Source: Halomonas eurihalina (lineage in GTDB: Bacteria; Pseudomonadota; Gammaproteobacteria; Pseudomonadales; Halomonadaceae). Taken from it: DNA of 64,000 nt. Below the pieces are notes generated by a model that was not told where the DNA came from, ran no database searches, and worked only from the letters and a program-made list of their open reading frames with translations. The stretch covers positions 62,001-126,000 of the forward strand of contig NZ_VTPU01000012.1 in NCBI RefSeq assembly GCF_008274785.1, given 5' to 3'. Positions 37,878 through 47,869 of the stretch are shown one piece after another. The translations under genes and the position numbers were made by a program. How positions within the stretch are numbered: position 1 is the stretch's first letter; each line of letters starts with the position of its first letter.

Positions 37878-38708
37878 TTACCACCAGGCGTGGAAGTGGT
37901 GTACCGGGCCTCGACCGTGACCTACCGAGAGGCGATGGCTGGCGTCCAGGGCGCGGTGCAACCATTGCTTGGCCGTGCCGATGGCATCGACGATCTCGGC
38001 GTGGCCGGCGTCCTCCGGCAGGTGCGCCAGGTGTGCGGTGATGGCGGAGGAGAGCGCGCAGCCAGTGCCGTGCAGGTTGTCGGTGTCGATGCGCGGGGCT
38101 GGCAGCCAGGCGCTGTCGGTGGGCGTGGCCAGCAGGTCGGGGCAGGCTTCGCCTGGCAGATGTCCACCCTTGAGCAGCACATAGGGCGCCGACAGCGCCT
38201 GCAGGCCGGGCAGCATGGCTTCCATGGCATCGGGGCTGCGGGGTGCTTCGGTGTCGAGCAGCACGGCGGCTTCCGGCAGGTTGGGTGTGATCACGTCGGC
38301 CAGTGGTACCAGAATGTCGCGCACCGCGGCGATGCCGGCGTTGTCCACCAGCACGTCGCCACTCTTGGCGACCATCACCGGGTCGAGCACGATCCAGCGC
38401 GGGCGGTGGCGGCTTAGTGCCTCGCCGATCGTCTCGGCCACCTCGCGGCTGGCCACCATGCCTATCTTCACGGCGTCGATGTGTACATCGTCGAGCAGGT
38501 TGTCCAGTTGCTCGCGAATTGCCTCGGCGGACACGGGGTGCACATGCGCCACCCCCTGGGTGTTCTGGGCGATCACCGCGGTAATGACGTTGGTGGCATA
38601 GGTACCCAGGGAGGAGAGCGTCTTGAGGTCGCCCTGCAGGCCGGCACCACCGGAGGGGTCGGAGCCGGCGATGGTCAGGGTGTGAGGTATGGTATTCGAG
38701 GCTGGCAT
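37878..38708 (-). CDS. thiD: Hydroxymethylpyrimidine (phosphate) kinase ThiD
   Basis: A 276-residue ribokinase-fold enzyme that phosphorylates HMP and HMP-P in thiamin synthesis or salvage. IAGSDPSGGAGLQGDLKT opens the protein, and the anion hole/catalytic motif NLHGTGCALSSAI is near the C-terminus. The start could be ATG 38708 (used here, closest to family length) or ATG 38738; neither has a strong ribosome site. It is unlinked to thiSG, and no thi-box is evident. Confidence 0.92.
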   Translation of the reverse strand: MPASNTIPHTLTIAGSDPSGGAGLQGDLKTLSSLGTYATNVITAVIAQNTQGVAHVHPVSAEAIREQLDNLLDDVHIDAVKIGMVASREVAETIGEALSRHRPRWIVLDPVMVAKSGDVLVDNAGIAAVRDILVPLADVITPNLPEAAVLLDTEAPRSPDAMEAMLPGLQALSAPYVLLKGGHLPGEACPDLLATPTDSAWLPAPRIDTDNLHGTGCALSSAITAHLAHLPEDAGHAEIVDAIGTAKQWLHRALDASHRLSVGHGRGPVHHFHAWW

Positions 38709-38799
38709 GGTCGCATCATCTTGTCGTCGTGCTGTCATGAATCGCCGGAGGCGGCGTTCAGCATACTGCAAGAGGACGGGGCCGGCCATGCCGACGCAG

Positions 38800-38821
38800 C
38801 GGGCCACCCGAAGGTGGCCCG
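38800..38821 (-). terminator. UUCG-tetraloop hairpin after the TakP-like gene
   Basis: Minus strand CGGGCCACC-TTCG-GGTGGCCCG is a perfect 9-bp stem closed by a stable UUCG tetraloop. It lies 9 bp beyond the binding-protein stop. There is no T-run, so it may protect the mRNA 3' end or act with Rho rather than terminate alone. Confidence 0.7.
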
Positions 38822-38829
38822 TAGGGTCG

Positions 38830-39915
<1,086 letters not shown>

Positions 39916-40013
39916 ACGAGTCGCTCCCATTATTGGTGTTGTTCGCCTTGCGGAGAGGCCCTCATGGGCCATTGTCATGGCAGGGCGTACCCTGCCGTAT
40001 CGTTGAAACCTGC

Positions 40014-40073
40014 CCGGGATGCTTTTATCCGGAACACTCTTGCCCGGGACACTCTTGCCCGGGACACTATAGC
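40014..40073. repeat. Four tandem 15-bp units between dctM and the TakP-like gene
   Basis: CCGGAACACTCTTGC (40029), CCGGGACACTCTTGC (40044) and CCGGGACACTATAGC (40059) are contiguous. They are preceded by a diverged unit CCGGGATGCTTTTAT (40014). The array lies in the gap between the TRAP permease and the binding-protein gene. Confidence 0.92.
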
Positions 40074-40128
40074 CGGCCCCGAGCGTTGGACCGGCGATGA
40101 CTTATTCACGCTCGGTCCCGTCGATGGC

Positions 40129-41532
40129 TCAGAACTGATCGGGCAGCCAGGTGGCCAGCTCCGGGAACAGGGCCAGGGCCAGCAGCATGCCCAACTGGAT
40201 CAGGATGAAGGGAATGACGCCTCGGTAGATGGATGAGGTCGTCACCGAGTCCGGTGCCACGCCGCGCAGGTAGAAGAGCGCGAAGCCGAAGGGCGGCGTG
40301 AGGAACGAGGTTTGCAGGTTGATGGCGATCATGATGCCCAGCCAGATCGGGTCCAGGCCCATGGCCAGCAGGATCGGGCCGACGATCGGCACGACCACGA
40401 AGGTGATCTCGATGAAGTCGAGGATGAAGCCGAGCAGGAAGATCACCAGCATGACGACCAGTGTTGCGCCGACCACCCCGCCGGGCATGTTCTCGAACAG
40501 ATGCGTCACCAGTTCCTCGCCGCCGTAGGCGCGAAATACCAGCGAGAACAGGGCCGCACCGATCAGGATCAGAAAGACCATGGTGGTGACGTTGGCAGTG
40601 GAGCGCAGTACGTCCCGGAGAGTGGCGAGATCCAGGCGACGATAGGCCAGGGCCATCATCAGGGCGCCGAAGGCCCCGACCGCCGAGGCCTCGGTCGGCG
40701 TGGCAAAGCCGCCGAGGATCGAGCCGAGCACCACCACGATCAGTACGATGGGCGGCACCAGCCCTTTCAGCAACAGCCATCCCAGGCCACTGTCGTGGCC
40801 GAGTTCTTCCATCAGCTCCTGGCGGTCGGCGGCCGGTGCGGTGCTGGGCTTGAGCCAGGCGATGACGGTGACATAGACGATATACAGCACGACCAGGATC
40901 AGGCCCGGCACCAGGGCTCCCATGAACAGGTCGCCCACCGATACCGTCTTGGGGCTGAAGATGCCCATGGAAAGCTGGGCCTGTTGATAGGCCGAGGACA
41001 GCACGTCGCCGAGCAGGACCAGGGCGATGGAGGGCGGGATGATTTGCCCCAGGGTGCCGGTGGCGCAGATGGTGCCGGTGGCCAGTGACGGACTGTAGTG
41101 TCGCTTGAGCATGGTCGGTAGCGACATCAGGCCCATGGTCACCACGGTGGCACCGACGATGCCGGTGGAGGCCGCCAGCAGCATGCCGACCAGCGTCACC
41201 GAGATACCGAGCCCCCCGCGCAGCGAACCGAACAGCAGTGCCATGGCGTCGAGCAGCGTTTCGGCGACCTTGGATTTCTCCAGCAGCACGCCCATCAGCA
41301 CGAAAAGCGGCACCGCCAACAGGGTCTGATTGGACATGATGCCGTAGAGGCGGTTGGGGAAGGCGGACAGATAGCCACCATCGAAATTGGCATCGATACC
41401 CAGCGACTCGAGCCCGAAGCCCATGCCGGCGAAAGCCAGGGCGGTACCGGCCAGGGACAGCGCGACCGGATAGCCGAACATCAGCACGATGCAGATCACC
41501 GCGAACAGCACCAGTGGCATGAATTCCATCAT
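40129..41532 (-). CDS. TRAP transporter large permease (DctM, TakP-type system)
   Basis: A 467-residue DctM-family protein of the longer subtype that pairs with TakP-like binding proteins. It has the LLAASTGIVGATVVTMGLMSLP block, GQIIPPSIALVLLGD, GFATPTEASAVGAFGAL and the late LTPPFGFALFYLRGV. The start overlaps the dctQ stop as TGATG; GAGGAG precedes it. About 12-13 hydrophobic segments are predicted. It imports a 2-oxoacid or similar carboxylate with Na+. Confidence 0.92.
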   Translation of the reverse strand: MMEFMPLVLFAVICIVLMFGYPVALSLAGTALAFAGMGFGLESLGIDANFDGGYLSAFPNRLYGIMSNQTLLAVPLFVLMGVLLEKSKVAETLLDAMALLFGSLRGGLGISVTLVGMLLAASTGIVGATVVTMGLMSLPTMLKRHYSPSLATGTICATGTLGQIIPPSIALVLLGDVLSSAYQQAQLSMGIFSPKTVSVGDLFMGALVPGLILVVLYIVYVTVIAWLKPSTAPAADRQELMEELGHDSGLGWLLLKGLVPPIVLIVVVLGSILGGFATPTEASAVGAFGALMMALAYRRLDLATLRDVLRSTANVTTMVFLILIGAALFSLVFRAYGGEELVTHLFENMPGGVVGATLVVMLVIFLLGFILDFIEITFVVVPIVGPILLAMGLDPIWLGIMIAINLQTSFLTPPFGFALFYLRGVAPDSVTTSSIYRGVIPFILIQLGMLLALALFPELATWLPDQF

Positions 41533-42092
41533 CACAGGTGCTCCTCGTGGTGGTTCGGCGCGTCAGCTTCGGGGTCGAGTCGTCCCGTCAGGGTGAGGAC
41601 ATTGCGGCCAGCTTCCACCAGCCCTTGCAGGATCATCAGGGCGGCGAACAGCGGGATCAGCGTCTTGAGCAGGAAGACGCCGGGAATGCCGCCGGAATCG
41701 GGTGAGCCCTCGAGAATCGCCCAGGACTTGCCCACATAGCCTAGGCTGACCAGGATCACGAAGATCATTACCGGCATCAGCAACAGCAGGGTGCCGAGCA
41801 GATCGACCAACGCCTTGCCTCGGGCCGACATGCCTCGGTAGAAGATATCCACCCGCACATGACCGTCATGGCGCAGGGTGTAGGATGCGGCGAGCATGAA
41901 TACCGTGGCATGCAGATACATCACCGATTCCTGCATGGGAATGCTGTTGATGCTGAAGGCATAACGCAGTACCACGATCAGGAACTGGATCAGCATCATG
42001 GCCAGGATCAGCCAGGACAGGCTCCTGCCGAGCCATTCGGAGAGGTGGTCTAGCCGGGCGAGGAGGCGCGGCAACTCGCTGGTTTGGGACAT
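41532..42092 (-). CDS. TRAP transporter small permease (DctQ, TakP-type system)
   Basis: A 186-residue protein with four hydrophobic segments. QFLIVVLRYAFSINSIPMQESVMYLHATVFMLAASYTL contains the family's conserved R-Y-x-F and Q-E in the first loop. The C-terminal tail is His/Glu-rich and hydrophilic. It is the first gene of the second TRAP operon (dctQ-dctM-binding protein) on the minus strand. Its promoter should lie in the 167-bp gap before the EEP gene end. Confidence 0.9.
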   Translation of the reverse strand: MSQTSELPRLLARLDHLSEWLGRSLSWLILAMMLIQFLIVVLRYAFSINSIPMQESVMYLHATVFMLAASYTLRHDGHVRVDIFYRGMSARGKALVDLLGTLLLLMPVMIFVILVSLGYVGKSWAILEGSPDSGGIPGVFLLKTLIPLFAALMILQGLVEAGRNVLTLTGRLDPEADAPNHHEEHL

Positions 42093-42259
42093 GGGATTCT
42101 CGCTGGGCAGCCATGGGCGTTGCAGTGGCGCGTTGCGCCGGCGCAGTCAACGGTGACTATACGGGAAAGGGCGAGATTCTGTCAGGCGAGTCGGCTCAAC
42201 ATTGGTCGTACACGTGGTCTAACAATCATCTGTGGCTCGACGACGTGTCGGGGCAAGGC

Positions 42260-43081
42260 TCAAGCCGGCGTGTCGTGGCCCAGCAGGGTTTCGCGGCAGG
42301 CATCCGGTACCCGAATATCGATCGCCACCGGCAGGTGGTCGGAGAACAGGTGCTCGAGTACTTCGACGCGGTCGGCCTGCAGGGAGTCGGACAGCAGGAT
42401 GTGGTCCAGGGCGCGACGCGGCTGCCAGGATGGGTAGCTGAGCGGTGGGCGGACCGGATGCAGCGGCAATGAATTGCGGAAGCGCTCATGGGCGTGCAAC
42501 TGGTCCGGTGTGCAGTTGAGATCCCCCATCACCACCACGTGGCGCAATGGCTGGACCAGCTCGCTGAGATAGTCGAGCTGGCGCACTCGGGCGCGGTGGC
42601 TCAAGGCCAGATGCGCGACGAACAGGTGCAGAGCATCCGGGCCGTCGCCGAAGCGCGCATGGATGGCGCCCCGGCCGGGCATTGGGCCGGGCAGGCTGTG
42701 CTCTTCGATGCTGCGGGGCGCAAGCTTCGAGAGTAGGCCATTGCTGTGCTGAGCGAGTTGGCCCAGGTTGCGGTTGAGCTGCTGGAAGTGGTGGGGAAAG
42801 CCAGCGTGACTGGCCAGGTACTCGATCTGATTGACCCGGCTCGAGCGGAAGCTGCCGCCGTCGACCTCTTGCAGACCGACGACGTCGAAGCGACTCAGCA
42901 CCTCGCCGATCATATCAAGGCGCTTGAGGCGCTGCGGGTGGGGCAGCAGGTGCTGCCAGCTCCGCGTGAGATAATGATGATAGGCCGAGGTCTGGATGCC
43001 TACCTGGAGGTTGAAGGTCAGCAGCTTGAGATGGCCATCCTCCAGGGTCGGCCACCGCGCCTCGGCCAGGGATGAGCCCAT
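42260..43081 (-). CDS. Endonuclease/exonuclease/phosphatase family protein
   Basis: A 273-residue member of the EEP superfamily (DNase I/AP endonuclease/phosphodiesterase fold). The metal and catalytic motifs are all present: LLTFNLQ, GLQEVD, the HLAL segment, VMGDLNC, LDHILLSD and the final SDHLPV. There is no signal peptide. The substrate could be nucleic acid or a phosphoester. The ATG is 1 nt from the dsbA stop (TGAGATG), so it is likely to be co-translated with dsbA. Confidence 0.87.
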   Translation of the reverse strand: MGSSLAEARWPTLEDGHLKLLTFNLQVGIQTSAYHHYLTRSWQHLLPHPQRLKRLDMIGEVLSRFDVVGLQEVDGGSFRSSRVNQIEYLASHAGFPHHFQQLNRNLGQLAQHSNGLLSKLAPRSIEEHSLPGPMPGRGAIHARFGDGPDALHLFVAHLALSHRARVRQLDYLSELVQPLRHVVVMGDLNCTPDQLHAHERFRNSLPLHPVRPPLSYPSWQPRRALDHILLSDSLQADRVEVLEHLFSDHLPVAIDIRVPDACRETLLGHDTPA

Positions 43082-43082
43082 C

Positions 43083-43715
43083 TCAGTTCGCTCGCTCCTC
43101 GCGCACCTTGTCCACCAGGTCGCCGGCGATCCGGGTCATGTTATCGAGGCTGCCGGCGCTGCTCGGTGTTACCACGTAACGGCCATCGACGACGAGGGCG
43201 GGCACGCCCATCAGCTTCATGTTGCGCATGCGGGCGTGGGCCTGGTTGACCTGACTCTTCACGCCGAAGGAGTCCAGGGCCTCCAGGGCATCATCCTCGC
43301 TGACGCCGTAATCGCTGAAGAAGGACGCGATCTCGTCGGGGTCGGTCAACTGGCGCCCCTGCTCATGGATGGCATCGAAGAAGTCGCTATGCAGGTCTTG
43401 CTGGATGCCCAGCTCCTTGGCGGCATAGAAGGCAGCGGCATGCTTGTTCCAGGCACCGCCCATGGTCGCCGGCATGCGCTCGAAGACGACATCGTCGGGC
43501 AGTCCATCGACCCAGGCATTGAGCGTGTCTTCCAGGTCATAGCAGTGCGGGCAGCCGTACCAGAACGCCTCGGTGACCTCGATCTTGCCGTCTTCGACAT
43601 GGGTCTTCACCGGCTCGTCGAGGGTGCTGTAATGCTGGCCTTCCACCAGAGGGGCGGCTATGGCCATGGTAGACAGGCCGAGGCCCGCCAGGGCGACCAT
43701 CAGGGGCTTGAGCAT
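43083..43715 (-). CDS. dsbA: Thiol:disulfide interchange protein DsbA
   Basis: A 210-residue periplasmic oxidase. It has a signal peptide of about 20 residues (MLKPLMVALAGLG...AIA) and a thioredoxin domain with Cys55-Pro-His-Cys58. A helical insertion and the cis-Pro loop GVPALVVDGRYVV follow. It introduces disulfides into exported proteins, with DsbB re-oxidising it. The ATG at 43715 starts the signal peptide and has GGAGA upstream. It lies between cytochrome c4 and the EEP gene on one strand, a neighbourhood I recall from pseudomonads. Confidence 0.95.
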   Translation of the reverse strand: MLKPLMVALAGLGLSTMAIAAPLVEGQHYSTLDEPVKTHVEDGKIEVTEAFWYGCPHCYDLEDTLNAWVDGLPDDVVFERMPATMGGAWNKHAAAFYAAKELGIQQDLHSDFFDAIHEQGRQLTDPDEIASFFSDYGVSEDDALEALDSFGVKSQVNQAHARMRNMKLMGVPALVVDGRYVVTPSSAGSLDNMTRIAGDLVDKVREERAN

Positions 43716-43851
43716 GATGCGAATCTCTCCTTGCGTGATTCGGATTCCGAGGGGAGCCACCAGTGTGGCATCGACGGATTGGAGTGCAATGCAGCGCGGG
43801 GGTTCCCTGTGAGCCGCTGTCGAGGCGGCTCGATACGAAACGCTATCGGGT

Positions 43852-44472
43852 TCAATGCAGGCCGAGTAGGTAGTTGGCCAGGGCGTTCATGTCGCGTTCG
43901 TTCAACTTGGCGGCGATATCGCGCATGATGCCGTTGGGATCGTTATCGCGATTGCCCTCGGCGAAGGCCCTCAGCGCGGCAATGGTATAGTCGGTCTTTT
44001 GGCCCGACAACGCTGGATAGGCAGCACTGCCGATGCCGGCCCCGGTGGGCGTGTGGCAGGCACTGCAGGCGGGTAGCCCGCGTTCCAGGTCGCCGGCACG
44101 GTAGAGTTCGCGGCCATGGGCTACCAGATCCTCGTCGGGATCGGCCTGGCCCAACGCCGGCGTCTGCTCGGCGTAGAAGGCAGCCACGTTGCGGATGTCC
44201 TGATCGGAGAAGCTGTCTAGTTGCCCGGTCATCTGCGGCACATCGCGGCCGCCGTCACGGATCTCCTCGAGCTGCTTGACCAGGTAGGAGGCCTTCTGGC
44301 CGGCGAGGTTGGGAAACATGCCGGAGGGGCTGACGCCGGTCTGGCCATGGCAGGCGGCGCAGGGTTGCGCCTTCTCGCGACCGGCGGTGACATCCGCTTG
44401 CGTGACAGTGTCCGCCGCGGCGGCGTTCCATGCGGCCATGAGCATGATCAGGCTTGCCAGTAGCTGTCTCAT
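43852..44472 (-). CDS. Diheme cytochrome c4
   Basis: A 206-residue periplasmic protein with a signal peptide (about the first 21 residues, ending AAAAD). Two CxxCH heme sites are visible, CAACH in the first half and CSACH in the second. Each is followed by the usual Pro/Met region (MFPNLAGQKASYL; YPALSGQKTDYT). Cytochrome c4 passes electrons to terminal oxidases. The upstream region faces engB divergently (170-bp gap). Confidence 0.93.
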   Translation of the reverse strand: MRQLLASLIMLMAAWNAAAADTVTQADVTAGREKAQPCAACHGQTGVSPSGMFPNLAGQKASYLVKQLEEIRDGGRDVPQMTGQLDSFSDQDIRNVAAFYAEQTPALGQADPDEDLVAHGRELYRAGDLERGLPACSACHTPTGAGIGSAAYPALSGQKTDYTIAALRAFAEGNRDNDPNGIMRDIAAKLNERDMNALANYLLGLH

Positions 44473-44642
44473 CGCTGTTCCACTGTTGTTGTCGTGCCAT
44501 GTCCCGGTCGTCGGCGGCGCGGACCCGGTGATATACTCTCGATGCCCGGGTCGCAGACACATGATGCTGCAGTATAACGGAGCCCCCGGAATGCGGAAAC
44601 GACACCGTTTCACGCTTTCCTCGACCAACATCAGGATCTGCC

Positions 44643-45263
44643 ATGTCGCGACTCAATTACCAGGCCGCCCGTTTTCTCACCAGTGCCCCGACCCTGGCGC
44701 AATGCCCGGCGGACACCGGAGCCGAGGTCGCCTTCGCCGGCCGCTCCAACGCCGGCAAGTCCAGCGCCATCAACGTCCTGACTCGCCAGAAGGCCTTGGC
44801 GCGCACCTCCAAGACCCCTGGCCGCACCCAGTTGATCAACTTCTTCACGCTGGGCGATGACATCGAGCTGCGTCTGGTCGACCTGCCTGGTTATGGGTAT
44901 GCCAAGGTACCCGATTCCGTCAAGCTGGAGTGGCAACGCCATCTGGCCGACTACCTGCAACGCCGCACTTCATTGCGTGGTCTGGTGTTGCTGATGGACG
45001 TGCGTCATCCGCTCACCGAATTCGATCAGACCATGCTTGGCTGGGCCGACGAGCAGGAAATGACTGTGCACATCCTGCTGACCAAGGCCGACAAGCTGAA
45101 AAGCGGCGCCGCCAAGAATGCGCTGCAGCAGGTACGTTCCCAACTGCGCGAATGGGAGGACCTGGTGTCCATCCAGTTGTTCTCGGCGCTCAAGAAGCAA
45201 GGCATCGAGGAGGTGCATGCGCGCCTGGACGACTGGCTGCTGAGTGAAGCACCTACCAGCTAG
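44643..45263 (+). CDS. engB: Ribosome biogenesis GTPase YihA/YsxC (EngB)
   Basis: A 206-residue GTPase. G1 is [10 protein letters not shown]2 lies around KTPGRTQ, G3 is DLPGYG and G4 is TKAD. EngB is needed for assembly of the large ribosomal subunit. The ATG directly precedes [16 protein letters not shown], typical of gammaproteobacterial EngB. It is a single gene, divergent from cytochrome c4 as in many relatives. A long palindromic element follows. Confidence 0.96.
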   Translation: MSRLNYQAARFLTSAPTLAQCPADTGAEVAFAGRSNAGKSSAINVLTRQKALARTSKTPGRTQLINFFTLGDDIELRLVDLPGYGYAKVPDSVKLEWQRHLADYLQRRTSLRGLVLLMDVRHPLTEFDQTMLGWADEQEMTVHILLTKADKLKSGAAKNALQQVRSQLREWEDLVSIQLFSALKKQGIEEVHARLDDWLLSEAPTS

Positions 45264-45273
45264 TGCATTGGGG

Positions 45274-45373
45274 CTTCCGGAGGCAGGCTTTCGTGAGGGC
45301 GCTGTGAACCCTTCCCTGGGCGCTACATCCGCCATCCATGGCGAATGACCCTCACTACACCTGCCTCCGGAGG
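45274..45373. repeat. Long imperfect palindrome (REP-like element) after engB
   Basis: The outer arms CCGGAGGCAGG (45277-45287) and CCTGCCTCCGG (45360-45370) are perfect complements and extend with TT/AG pairs. Inner arms GTGAGGG (45293-45299) and CCCTCAC (45349-45355) also pair. The centre contains CGCCAT-CC-ATGGCG (45330-45343). The ~100 nt would fold into one long hairpin in the gap between convergent engB and the HAD gene. Sequences of this kind are, as I recall, common between genes in Halomonas. Confidence 0.75.
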
Positions 45374-45445
45374 TCGGTGTCGTGCAGAGGAGTTGCGTTT
45401 TTGGCCTGCTGTTTTCCTCGGCCAGTTAGTCTCCCGTGGTGATGG

Positions 45446-46198
45446 CTACTCCCGCTCCATCCACTCCAGCAGGTCCGGTAGTTCCCTGACATGCGCCAGC
45501 CGATACGCGCCCTTGGGCATCGGCGTGTCGGCCGGGGCGTGCGGGGCGATCCAGGCCGCGCGCATGCCCAGCCGGATTGCCGGCAGAATGTCCTCCTGCC
45601 ATGAATCTCCCACATGCAGCGCTCGCGCCGGTGTCGCGCCCAGGCGGCTGAGTGCTGCCAGAAAGGGGCGGGCGTCGGGCTTGGGTGCCGGCATCTCGCC
45701 GGCGGCGATGATCACCTCGAAATGACGCGACAGCGCCAGTCGATGAAAGGCCAGGTTGCCGTTGGTGATGGCGCCCAGGCGGTAATCCCGCGCGAGGGCT
45801 TCGAGCAGGGGCTCGGCTTCGGGGTAGGGCGAAACCTCCAGGCGCAGGGCGTGGAAGCGCGTCATGGTGAGCGAGGCCCACAGCCAGGCTGAAGCGCGCG
45901 ATAGCCCGAACTCCTCCAGCAACTCGACCAGGGCACGTTCGCGTATCCAGGTGAAATCGCCGCGTCGCAATGGATAGCGCTCGGCGAGGTGGCGGCGATG
46001 GGTCTGGTAGCGGGTGATCGGCACGGCCTCGGCGAAATGGCGCGGTGCCTCGCCATGGGCGGCGAGCCAGGCGGCCAGTTGTTCGTCGAGCCAGGCGTAG
46101 TGAGCCTGCTCGGTGCGGGTCATCACGCCCTGGTTGTCCCAGAGGGTATCGTCGAGATCGAAGGTCAGGGCGCAGAGTCGGGAGTCGTGTCGGGTCAT
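45446..46198 (-). CDS. HAD-superfamily hydrolase (YigB-like)
   Basis: A 250-residue HAD phosphatase. Motif I is FDLDDTLWDN, motif II ITNGN, and motifs III/IV are KPDARPF and HVGDSWQEDI. Its position directly downstream of xerC matches yigB of E. coli (an FMN/flavin-precursor phosphatase). The start ATG overlaps the xerC stop (ATGA), so the two are co-translated. The exact substrate is inferred from synteny only. Confidence 0.88.
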   Translation of the reverse strand: MTRHDSRLCALTFDLDDTLWDNQGVMTRTEQAHYAWLDEQLAAWLAAHGEAPRHFAEAVPITRYQTHRRHLAERYPLRRGDFTWIRERALVELLEEFGLSRASAWLWASLTMTRFHALRLEVSPYPEAEPLLEALARDYRLGAITNGNLAFHRLALSRHFEVIIAAGEMPAPKPDARPFLAALSRLGATPARALHVGDSWQEDILPAIRLGMRAAWIAPHAPADTPMPKGAYRLAHVRELPDLLEWMERE

Positions 46199-47121
46199 GT
46201 GTCGTCGGTGTCGCGTCGGCGGCGGGCTCGAGGGTGGGCGGCGTCGTAGCCGGCCGCCAGGTGTTGCCAGTCGAGTCGCGTGTAGACCTGGGTGGTGGAA
46301 AGATTGGCGTGGCCGAGCAGTTCCTGGACGGCGCGCAGATCCTGGCTGGATTCGAGCAGATGGCTGGCGAAGGAATGGCGCAGTCGGTGCGGATGCAAGT
46401 GCTCGGCGAGCCCGCGTGTAAGCGCCAGCTGTCGCAGGCGCTGCTGGATCGCCCGATGGCCGAGTCGATTGCCCCGGGCGCCGACGAACAGGGCCGGCTC
46501 GCCGTCGGCGGCCAGCGCCCCCCGCAGCGACAGCCAAGTGGTGAGCGCCTGGTCGGCGCGTCGGCCCACCGGTACCTGGCGGGGCTTGCTGCCCTTGCCG
46601 AGCACACGAACCCGCTGGGCGTGGATGTCGTCGAGATCGAGCGCGGCCAGTTCGGCCAGACGCAGGCCGCTGGAATAGAACAGCTCCAGCATGGCCTGGT
46701 CGCGGCATGCCAGGGGCGAGCCATCATGGGGCGTGTCGAGGAAATGCGCCAGGGCATCCACATCCACAGGGCGGGGCAGGTCGCGAGGCACGCGCGGAGT
46801 GCGGACCAGCGAGACCGGATTGTGGTCCAGATACCCTTGAGCCATCAGATGCTCGGCGAAACGCGACAGGGCCGCGCGGCGCCGGGCCAGGCTACGCGGG
46901 GCCAACCCCCGGGCACGCTCGCCGCCGAGAAAGCGACGCAGCAACGCGGCGTCCAGGGCGGCGGGGTCGCCGATGTCATGGCGGTCGAGGAAGTCGAGCA
47001 GCGCCGTCAGGTCGCGGCGGTAGGCGTCCACCGTGGCCGGACTGGCGGTGCGGGCGAGCGCCTCGAGAAAGGCATCCGCCTCGCGGCCGAACGGCGTCGC
47101 GGTATCGATGAGCCTAGCCAT
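46195..47121 (-). CDS. xerC: Site-specific tyrosine recombinase XerC
   Basis: A 308-residue recombinase with an N-terminal SAM-like core-binding domain (residues ~10-95) and a C-terminal catalytic domain. It has the first Arg in SSGLRLAEL, Lys in LGKGSKPRQVP, HRLRHSFASHLL, LLGHANLSTTQ and the nucleophile Tyr in VYTRLDW. With XerD it resolves chromosome dimers at dif. It overlaps DUF484 by 8 bp upstream and the HAD gene by 4 bp downstream. This is a housekeeping gene in its standard cluster, not a mobile-element integrase. Confidence 0.95.
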   Translation of the reverse strand: MARLIDTATPFGREADAFLEALARTASPATVDAYRRDLTALLDFLDRHDIGDPAALDAALLRRFLGGERARGLAPRSLARRRAALSRFAEHLMAQGYLDHNPVSLVRTPRVPRDLPRPVDVDALAHFLDTPHDGSPLACRDQAMLELFYSSGLRLAELAALDLDDIHAQRVRVLGKGSKPRQVPVGRRADQALTTWLSLRGALAADGEPALFVGARGNRLGHRAIQQRLRQLALTRGLAEHLHPHRLRHSFASHLLESSQDLRAVQELLGHANLSTTQVYTRLDWQHLAAGYDAAHPRARRRRDTDDT

Positions 47122-47833
47122 GTTCCGTTGGCGTCAGGCGTACCATCAGCCGGGCCACCACATCGCCAACGTATTCGGTGAACAGGGTGTCCATGCTGGC
47201 GCGGAAGTGGTCCGGAGAGGGGCTGGCCAGTATCAGGTAGCCCAGCGGCTCACCCACGGCGAGTCGTGTCAGTGCGCAGGAACCGCTCTTCTCGGGCAGC
47301 GTGGTGTGGGGCAGCAGGCGTTGCCAGTCGGAGCGCGTCAGCCGGGTGCAGCGGCTGGTGCGGTCGTCGAGCAGGGCAGACAGGCGCTGCGCCGTGTGTT
47401 CGTCGAGGATATGGCGCGGCGGCTGGGGCGGCCGGGGTTCGCGGTCGGTCAGACTGGGCGGACACCAGAGGGCCACCGCCGGTGTCTGGAAGTGTTCGCT
47501 CAACTGGGCGGCCAGCGCCTGGCCGAGGGCATCGCTGTCCTCGGCTTCGAGCAGCGCCAGGATCAATTCGCGCGTGCGACGATACTGGCCCTCGTTGTGG
47601 CGGGCGGAATCCAGTAACTGCTCGAGACGGCCCTCGGCATGTTCGGCGCGGCTGCGCAGGTCCGCGACCAGGCGTTCGAGCAGGGAGGTAGCGCCCCGGG
47701 CCTCGGGATGAGGCACTCGGAGTTGCTGCAGCAGGCCTTCACGGCCGACGAAGAAGTCGGGATGCCGGGCCAGCCACTGGGCCACGACATCCGGGTCCAG
47801 GGTCTTGCGCGGCTCGGGAGCGGCTCGTGTCAT
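47114..47833 (-). CDS. DUF484 family protein
   Basis: A 239-residue cytoplasmic protein. LDPDVVAQWLARHPDFFVG opens the family domain, followed by a coiled coil (residues ~45-85) and a GAF-like C-terminal region (LGYLILASPSPDHF). DUF484 is regularly found between dapF and xerC in gammaproteobacteria; its function is not established. It lies 36 bp after dapF and overlaps xerC by 8 bp. Confidence 0.9.
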   Translation of the reverse strand: MTRAAPEPRKTLDPDVVAQWLARHPDFFVGREGLLQQLRVPHPEARGATSLLERLVADLRSRAEHAEGRLEQLLDSARHNEGQYRRTRELILALLEAEDSDALGQALAAQLSEHFQTPAVALWCPPSLTDREPRPPQPPRHILDEHTAQRLSALLDDRTSRCTRLTRSDWQRLLPHTTLPEKSGSCALTRLAVGEPLGYLILASPSPDHFRASMDTLFTEYVGDVVARLMVRLTPTEHG

Positions 47834-47869
47834 GGCTGGTCTCCTTGATGTGGCGGTCGGGCCCGGGTG

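Noticed and set aside
46195..47121. Tyrosine recombinase as sign of an integrated element
   Set aside because: It is in the standard dapF-DUF484-xerC-HAD order with overlapping neighbours, which identifies chromosomal XerC rather than a mobile-element integrase.
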